Assembly (NCBI GenBank): GCA_031278835.1
Contig: JAITJP010000074.1
Location: forward strand, 1-11,536
Direction of reading: 5' to 3'
DNA from: Deltaproteobacteria bacterium
GTDB lineage: Bacteria; Desulfobacterota; Desulfarculia; Adiutricales; Adiutricaceae
DNA length: 11,536 bases
Position 1 is the stretch's first letter. Each line of letters begins with the position of its first letter. The notes under the pieces are model-generated. The model did not search any database and was not told the origin of the DNA. It worked only from the letters and a program-made list of their open reading frames with translations. Both the position numbers and the translations under genes were made by a program. Of the stretch, positions 8,001 through 11,536 are shown piece by piece.

Positions 8001-8352
8001 GGATCTTTTTCAATACAAGACCATCCAAGCCAAACTTGGCCCGGGCGGGCTGCACGGCTGCCCCTTGTGCGGCTGGCCTTATTTACTGGTTAACCAAGGC
8101 AAACAACGAGACTTTGATTTTTCCCAAGCTTTACGGCTGGGCTGCCTGAACCCTTCCTGCCCCAACCATAAGCGCCCCAGACGCTTGGATGAGCGTTGGC
8201 CGATAAGCGTGCCGCCCAGCTGCCCCATCGATAAAACCGCTTACGTTTTAAAGACTTCCGGCCGAAGCCAAACCTGGGTTTGCCCTAAACATGGCTCAAA
8301 CTGCCCCAGCTATCGCTTTGTTCCGGGCGATTGCCCCACTTACCGCCAATGA
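5059..8352 (+). CDS. Degenerate UPF1-like SF1 helicase with coiled coil, PLD-like domain and zinc ribbons
   Basis: 1097 residues. Residues 1-100 are an unknown domain and 100-275 a Pro/Ser/Lys-rich linker. The first RecA-like lobe starts near 279 and is split by a coiled coil of about 175 residues (339-515); the second lobe spans about 670-850. A PLD-like domain (about 865-990) and two Cys sets (C1001, C1004, C1029, C1034; C1055, C1075, C1082, C1092) follow. The order of strands and motif sites fits UPF1/DNA2-type helicases, but the motifs are lost: site I reads ARADNLSS (284-291, no GKT), site II VAAP (555-558) for DEAS, site III ADFTPWSW (584-591) for GDPxQLPP, site IV EYLTPNP (673-679) for QYRMHP, and site VI RALNLAAG (814-821) for NVALTRAR. 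The PLD HxKx4D site keeps only D947. The frame is intact and codon use normal, so I infer a maintained pseudoenzyme, perhaps nucleic-acid binding. The start is TTG 5059, with GAGGGG 11 bases upstream; TTG 5077 (GGAG five bases upstream) is an alternative. Confidence 0.6.
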   Translation: MNYGDPLTTGFGDYYPTCPGYDHEAVYFEPSLVASHKGSWAYLFRTLGGHGPLNGQKGLLVYGKDNYQVVVASAYGPKTLFILERELVEPLLEPGEDQAEDQVSSARTKAEVGLKTGSSKSATKAPAKSKPKAVLARFFPRVDNPRPNHFPNPFSRPADSIWEVGWELKKETGETGHLGPAHGLDLSQGQGAGASPAKGPDLSPEVRQGPSRESKEPGKRFERKKYQPPKVVLPGGDLFLDPVKGFLMTLSEALGGGKEKWPEELWPAYQGQEKISEGVTFLWARADNLSSLVVDLVKGLVDQGQVLVISGLDGPLEALALAFREKAISLGPKPTKLKELEAISLENRIDKIKRQRKEEAEKIRGDFLIHQKSEKLVSERLECWTRLQGLSRSLNHLRNEAHHRKSEWTSREIDLIDSQREYDKAEKDQGGLMVLLGLKNQKERLELSKAKLDAAERAMRRVRLEVESLLNEAKTVDAELAAAKDRVNGLPDKESLEAELEALKAIGQGLISQAATLELPINEAQLSAGVLASSEVLLSRLGAELPLSSVDNLLVAAPVVVDHKTREALTALAMMAKKRLVIVADFTPWSWTGAAPMGQDGLLAWRNFLASQTLDGPLSEPAALLGPLPKLAPLGQEAQPEPGDDPKEGLKEALKDFRKVGLKLAPKVEILSEYLTPNPAKYGFLSKMGFSSGLAKLPLNHPTGPALRAFDDIGPFCPVSALASVRLAVEAVRKAKSFGQEVNVYVMTASKAQGALARSLLEDFGRPPGVMAGEPQDFELWPPAPLVILDTALAPPQTSNGLSSPEMGRPGILRALNLAAGALVVCGSPTSLDELTVKSPLRKLWSTLTDTAWPGWLPLQPSPFWEALDQAKNEAFMVLPAFEPDWWGPLANHFLSALRRKVKMTIISELPKEEARQYPSQVIRELRLYGANVLLSEGFSDLMTLVDGHHFSMGAPGGQAVHKRWPFLVSLELPNSVPLLMDLFQYKTIQAKLGPGGLHGCPLCGWPYLLVNQGKQRDFDFSQALRLGCLNPSCPNHKRPRRLDERWPISVPPSCPIDKTAYVLKTSGRSQTWVCPKHGSNCPSYRFVPGDCPTYRQ

Positions 8353-8666
8353 GCCAAAAAAAGCGCCCCAGTCCGGGCCAGCCCTCCTGGGGCCCAGCTG
8401 GGACCCAGCTGCCCGATGGGCCGGGGCCAGAAAACAAAAAAGGCTCAGCCCCAAGTCCATAAAATTCAAGGGTGCCTTTGAGACCAAATTCGAATCGACT
8501 TTTGGCGCACAGGCTCGTGGAATTAAAAATCGCCCCTTTAAGCCCATCAGGCCGGACCTTTCCCGGAAGGCTAAAAAAAACCAAACTGGAGCTGACCTCG
8601 GAAAAAGCCGCTTGGCCTGGCCAACTGGTCTTTTCTTGGGGCCCTTTTGGCTCAGAACTTAAACAA
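8353..8666. other. Gene-less stretch, possibly a structured 3' UTR or decayed sequence
   Basis: Frames on both strands cross this stretch, but none has a recognisable domain, and the longest ones run into the preceding gene's end. It includes a perfect palindrome CCCAGCTGGG (8393-8402) followed by another CCCAGCTG copy (8404-8411), inside a GC-rich segment with several alternative pairings. I find no tRNA, SRP RNA, tmRNA or RNase P signature. It probably is the 3' untranslated part of the helicase-like transcript, which ends at the terminator that follows. Confidence 0.4.
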
Positions 8667-8689
8667 AAAAAGGCCCCCAGGGCCTTTTT
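8667..8689. terminator. Bidirectional rho-independent terminator
   Basis: AAAAAGGCCC (8667-8676) pairs perfectly with GGGCCTTTTT (8680-8689) around a three-base loop CCA. The A-tract on one side and T-tract on the other make it functional in principle in both directions. It is the first strong terminator after the helicase-like gene, about 315 bases beyond its stop. Confidence 0.85.
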
Positions 8690-8805
8690 CGCTCCCCTCC
8701 AAGACTGCTCAGTAAACATTATTTAATTATTTCTTTAAAAATATTTTTAAGCAAATAAATACACAAATAACTGTCTTATTTTCCAATAGTATTTCCCCAA
8801 TCCAG

Positions 8806-8834
8806 TTGCATTGAACTAATTTCTATACTACAAT
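8806..8834 (+). promoter_or_regulatory. Putative sigma-70 promoter for the third membrane protein gene
   Basis: TTGCAT (8806-8811) and TACAAT (8829-8834, five of six consensus bases) are separated by 17 bp, in an AT-rich region (8717-8860) between a strong terminator and the next gene. The predicted start near 8841 gives a leader of about 118 bases. TATACT at 8824-8829 is a competing -10 but has no -35. Confidence 0.45.
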
Positions 8835-8874
8835 ACTAATCGCCTTGTAGGCTAAACCCGCTGACTCATTCCGT

Positions 8875-8939
8875 TTAACCGCGACCGGTCGCCTCGGACA
8901 TGGCCATTTTCTCGCCATTTTTAAAGGCCGGTTAAGGAG
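8875..8939 (+). promoter_or_regulatory. Structured leader with 12-bp palindrome and masked ribosome binding site
   Basis: GCGACCGGTCGC (8881-8892) is a perfect 12-bp palindrome. Around it, TTAACCG (8875-8881) can pair with CGGTTAA (8929-8935), which overlaps the strong ribosome binding site AAGGAG at 8934-8939. A leader fold of this kind could reduce ribosome access, or the palindrome may be an operator. The binding site lies 19 bases before the GTG at 8959, which is unusually far. Confidence 0.35.
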
Positions 8940-8958
8940 CTATTTACTGGTATTCTAG

Positions 8959-11004
8959 GTGACTACTTCCGACCTAAAGCCCTTACGGGAAAAAAGGTCT
9001 ACTTGGCGACTAGTCTGGAGCTGGGTACCTTATGCCTTGGTTCTCATGGTGGCGGTAACTTTATTCGGTCTGGGCTATCTTAAAAGCGCCGATCGGTGGG
9101 AACCTTTTGCCTTTTATATGAACCAAGCCGTGGGCACCAACAAATGGCAATCCCAAAGCCACCGTTTTGATCAAAATACCGATAGCCTGATAATCGAAAA
9201 TCTCAGCCTTTTGGACGGCGCCATTTTTGGCCTAAAAGGCAAAGTCAGCGTAAAAAGATTGGAACTGGTGGCCCCAAGGTTTAACGAAAACCAGGCCAGA
9301 ACCGATCTCTTGATGGTCCAGGGGCTGGTAAACGAACTTCCCGATGGCCCCATTCGGGGAAATTTATCGATAAATTATTTTGAGCTCGAGCGCCTGGATT
9401 TAACCGGTCCGCCGGCCCAGGCGGCCATCTCGGCCGATAAGGGCTTGGCCAAAAATCTCTCGGCCCAATTTAGCCAAAACCAAGGCCCAAGCCAGGCCCG
9501 AAAACTGACCCTGACCCTGGACAAGTCTTCCTTTAATGGCGGAATCGTCATCGCCCCCTCGGGCCGACTTTCGGTTAACCAAGGTAACCTTAATAACCTG
9601 ACCTTAACCATCGATCCTGGAGAAAATCCCTCATCGGTTACCCTGGCCTCTCTACAAGTTAGGGGCCTGGACGAAAAAGCCCGCAGCCAAAGCCTGGAAT
9701 TAAACGGCTTAAACTACCGTTTTCCGGCCAGCGCCGAAAACTGGCGTTTCGCCTTACGGGATTTGAGCCTCGGCCAACTTAAGGTCCAAGCCCTCGATTT
9801 TGGTCCCATGGTTCAAGGCCTGACCCATTTGTCCTTAACGGAACTGGCCGAGTTGTGGTTGACCGGACCGGCCATTCGTTCCTTTGGCCGGCTCTCAGCC
9901 GATCTGCCCATAAGTAGACCCTTTATGGCCACCAAGGCCGTTCTCTTTGACTTAACCCTGACCACCCTGGGCGGTGAAAAAATCAGCGCCAAAGAAATAG
10001 CCGTCAACCCCTTACAAAAATTTAACCTTAAGGCCAAAATTAAAGACCTGGGCCTTGACTTAAGCCCCCAGATTTCAAACGACCAAGCCGGGTCAGAGCC
10101 AGACTCAACGGCCCAAGCCCAGCTGGATCAGGCCCCCAACCCAGGCCACCAAGCCTGGTTTATGACCCTTTATCGGGCCGGCTTATTGCCCCTTACGGCT
10201 AATCTTGAGCTAAGCTCGCTTTACGAACCCTCGGAACAAACCTACTCCTTGGATCTTTCAAATTTCCAGGTGCCGGAACTTTTTTCGGCTAATATAAAAC
10301 TCCGGCTCATTGATATCGATCGGGCCAGTTTAGTAAGCCTTAGCCATTTGACCGTGGACAACCCCACCGAGCCGCTCTTGGAATCGGGCCTTCATCATTC
10401 CAAGCTGACTGATTTTTCTATCGAGCTTGTTGACCAGCGCCTGACCGAACGCCTTATTGTCGCCCTATCGCCCGCCCCGGCTGGGTCAGCTGGAGCCGAG
10501 GCCCTAAGTTCAAATGAGTCCGAATTAACCAAACTGAACTTGGAAGATTTGCCTTCAGGCCAGGCCGAGTCAGCCCCAGCCGCTTCCACTGGCCAAGGGA
10601 GCGCCGAGGTCAATAAGAACTCGGGCCACTCAAATGAGTCAGAAATGAGCCAAAGGGCGGCCTTGGCCGCCAAAAGTCAAAGGCTCTCGGATCTCTTTGA
10701 GATGGCCCTGACCATGCGCTTTGACAACATCATCGCCAATACCAAGGAGATCTCGGATTCTCTTAGAACCTTTTTATTGACCTCGGAGAAAATTAGCTTA
10801 ACGGTCAATCCCGATCCGCCCTTGTCGCCCGGAGAAGTTAGGTTTAGTAGGGATATTTCCAATCTCATGAACTCGATAAATATCGCCCTGGCCGTAAACG
10901 ACAAGCCGCCCTTGAAAGTTTTGTTTAGAACCGAACCGGCCGCCTTTGATCGCAGCTATACCTTGGATGACTATGGCCTCTACCCCGGAGAAATGAGGCC
11001 CTAA
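8959..11004 (+). CDS. Single-pass membrane protein with large periplasmic domain, distant relative of the two YPPQ proteins
   Basis: 681 residues. A short basic N-terminus (1-18, including REKRS) precedes a transmembrane helix at about 19-43; the rest is predicted periplasmic and beta-rich, with repeated alternating hydrophobic strands such as VSVKRLELVAP. It lacks the YPPQ tail. Homology to the two upstream paralogues is visible at both ends: after the helix, FAFYMNQAVG matches FIFAMDMIFG, and near the C-terminus KISLTVNPDPPLSPGE matches KVSIKAKPALPVPLGE; a YEPSEQTYSLDL block also matches YDPKTTDLTLTG. A Ser/Ala/Glu/Gln-rich insert lies at about 510-575. GTG 8959 is used because TAG sits immediately before it in frame (8956-8958). 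Its DNA composition is normal for the window, with frequent GGCC. An AsmA/DUF945-like envelope role is possible; no function is demonstrated by sequence. Confidence 0.82.
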   Translation: MTTSDLKPLREKRSTWRLVWSWVPYALVLMVAVTLFGLGYLKSADRWEPFAFYMNQAVGTNKWQSQSHRFDQNTDSLIIENLSLLDGAIFGLKGKVSVKRLELVAPRFNENQARTDLLMVQGLVNELPDGPIRGNLSINYFELERLDLTGPPAQAAISADKGLAKNLSAQFSQNQGPSQARKLTLTLDKSSFNGGIVIAPSGRLSVNQGNLNNLTLTIDPGENPSSVTLASLQVRGLDEKARSQSLELNGLNYRFPASAENWRFALRDLSLGQLKVQALDFGPMVQGLTHLSLTELAELWLTGPAIRSFGRLSADLPISRPFMATKAVLFDLTLTTLGGEKISAKEIAVNPLQKFNLKAKIKDLGLDLSPQISNDQAGSEPDSTAQAQLDQAPNPGHQAWFMTLYRAGLLPLTANLELSSLYEPSEQTYSLDLSNFQVPELFSANIKLRLIDIDRASLVSLSHLTVDNPTEPLLESGLHHSKLTDFSIELVDQRLTERLIVALSPAPAGSAGAEALSSNESELTKLNLEDLPSGQAESAPAASTGQGSAEVNKNSGHSNESEMSQRAALAAKSQRLSDLFEMALTMRFDNIIANTKEISDSLRTFLLTSEKISLTVNPDPPLSPGEVRFSRDISNLMNSINIALAVNDKPPLKVLFRTEPAAFDRSYTLDDYGLYPGEMRP

Positions 11005-11039
11005 GGCCGCCTTGGCCCTAAGGGAAATTATTTTTTTTT
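10999..11039 (+). terminator. Putative terminator overlapping the stop codon
   Basis: CCC (10999-11001) and GGG (11022-11024) enclose GGCC (11005-11008) pairing with GGCC (11014-11017), with an internal loop, followed by AAATTA and nine T (11031-11039). A direct repeat GGCCCTAAGG (10997-11006 and 11014-11023) creates the pairing. The stem is short and interrupted, so strength is uncertain, but the T-run is long. Confidence 0.45.
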
Positions 11040-11044
11040 CGCCG

Positions 11045-11093
11045 GGCCTAAACAAAAAATAACAAAAAGCAAAAAAAATAGGCCATCTTTTTT
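11045..11093. terminator. Hairpin with A-rich 28-base loop and T-tract
   Basis: GGCCTA (11045-11050) pairs with TAGGCC (11079-11084), separated by 28 bases that are almost entirely A, and followed by ATCTTTTTT. It may act as a back-up terminator for the preceding gene. The large loop is unusual. A further nine-T run lies at 11124-11132 without an obvious stem. Confidence 0.35.
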
Positions 11094-11148
11094 AGGGGTG
11101 GTCTTGATTTAAGGGCTTTTTAGTTTTTTTTTAATTAATTAAGTAAAT

Positions 11149-11167
11149 TTCAGGAAGTCAGCCTGAA
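11149..11167. promoter_or_regulatory. 19-bp dyad TTCAGG-N7-CCTGAA
   Basis: Six-base inverted repeats flank a seven-base centre, 50 bases before the start of the spermidine-synthase-like gene. It could be an operator or a small leader hairpin. No clear promoter pair was recognised in 11100-11216. Confidence 0.3.
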
Positions 11168-11216
11168 TCGACCTCGGAATGACCAAACAGTCCGTTTGAA
11201 AGGTTTGTAAAAAAAC

Positions 11217-11536
11217 ATGAAACTGGGTGAGATACCAAAAATGCTCAAAAATTTAACTAAATCTTTTTCCTCCAATGGTTCAAAGGTAATCTTCGAAGGC
11301 GACTCGTCATTTCACCACGTAACCATCACCGAAAAGGACGGGGTTAGAACTTTACACCTGGGGCCGGAAGCACGGGAATCTCAAACTTCCATCTCCCTTT
11401 CTAGCCCCGATACTCCAATATTTGAATACCCGGGCATGGTTTTTCTGGGTCTGGCCTTGACCCCTAAAAACAAAAATATTCTGATGCTGGGCTTGGGCGG
11501 CGGTTTCATTCCTAACCTTTTCAAAAAATATCTTAA
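11217..11536 (+). CDS. Spermidine-synthase-like protein, N-terminal part (runs off the window)
   Basis: The frame is open to the window end, giving 106 codons. It shows the family's N-terminal pattern: a beta-rich start (VTITEKDGVRTLHLG), a Tyr-Pro-Gly-Met segment, then ILMLGLGGGFIPNLF at the edge. That Gly-rich loop is the S-adenosyl-type cofactor-binding motif I of polyamine aminopropyltransferases and related Rossmann-fold proteins. Full members transfer an aminopropyl group to putrescine, but many bacterial homologues act on unknown substrates, and the catalytic Asp region lies beyond the window, so the reaction is not settled. Two in-frame ATGs are possible: 11217 (GAAAGG 13 bases upstream; in-frame TAA at 11208-11210) and 11241 (GGTGA ten bases upstream). 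The upstream dyad and terminators suggest separate transcription from the preceding gene. Confidence 0.75.
   Translation, partial: MKLGEIPKMLKNLTKSFSSNGSKVIFEGDSSFHHVTITEKDGVRTLHLGPEARESQTSISLSSPDTPIFEYPGMVFLGLALTPKNKNILMLGLGGGFIPNLFKKYL

Noticed and set aside
8485..8505. tRNA-like T-loop TTCGAAT
   Set aside because: The flanking bases cannot form the T stem and no acceptor or anticodon arm is present.
8285..8726. Several overlapping 80-144-codon frames on both strands after the helicase-like gene
   Set aside because: They run into the preceding coding end or through the terminator, lack domains and good ribosome binding sites, and contradict one another; treated as non-coding.
8841..8935. 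Possible c-di-GMP (GEMM-like) riboswitch suggested by GGCTAAACC
   Set aside because: Only a short primary-sequence resemblance; the conserved second helix and tetraloop receptor elements are not found.

Overview
The window looks like ordinary chromosome from a Gram-negative bacterium. The codon style is GC-leaning and unusually rich in the tetranucleotide GGCC. Three of the five genes encode proteins with one N-terminal membrane anchor and a large, probably periplasmic, beta-rich domain. A deltaproteobacterial (Desulfobacterota-like) source is a guess from overall style; no marker gene settles it. No tRNA, rRNA, CRISPR array, IS element or integrase is visible. All recognised genes are on the + strand.

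Layout. (1) 1-2190 and 2390-4681 are tandem paralogues; the first is cut by the left edge. Each has a cytoplasmic tail of Tyr-Pro-Pro-Gln repeats, a basic patch, one transmembrane helix and a roughly 560-residue outer domain. The outer domain is coded by strikingly AT-rich DNA flanked by normal-composition, conserved segments. (2) 4682-5058 is non-coding. It holds a near-consensus extended -10 promoter, a strong hairpin, a 15-bp palindrome and a 13-bp direct repeat with 21-bp spacing. (3) 5059-8352 encodes a 1097-residue protein that I read as a complete UPF1-like SF1 helicase fold with a long coiled-coil insertion, followed by a PLD-like domain and Cys-rich zinc-ribbon modules. Every helicase catalytic motif I can place, and the PLD HKD motif, is degenerate. 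(4) 8353-8690 has no convincing gene and ends in a textbook bidirectional terminator. (5) 8690-8958 is an AT-rich promoter region and structured leader for (6) 8959-11004. That gene encodes a third membrane-anchored protein, distantly homologous to the first two but without the repeat tail and with normal composition. (7) After a terminator-rich gap, the first ~106 codons of a spermidine-synthase-like methyltransferase-fold protein run off the right edge (from 11217).

How they fit together. The three anchored proteins form one family and probably work at the cell envelope, perhaps as AsmA- or DUF945-like factors; this rests on architecture only. Gaps of 199 to 606 bp, with promoter or terminator signals in most of them, suggest mostly independent transcription units rather than one operon. 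Nothing in the sequence links the pseudo-helicase functionally to the membrane proteins. The two most noteworthy items are the apparently dead but intact helicase/PLD protein and the membrane proteins with cytosolic XYPPX-type tails.
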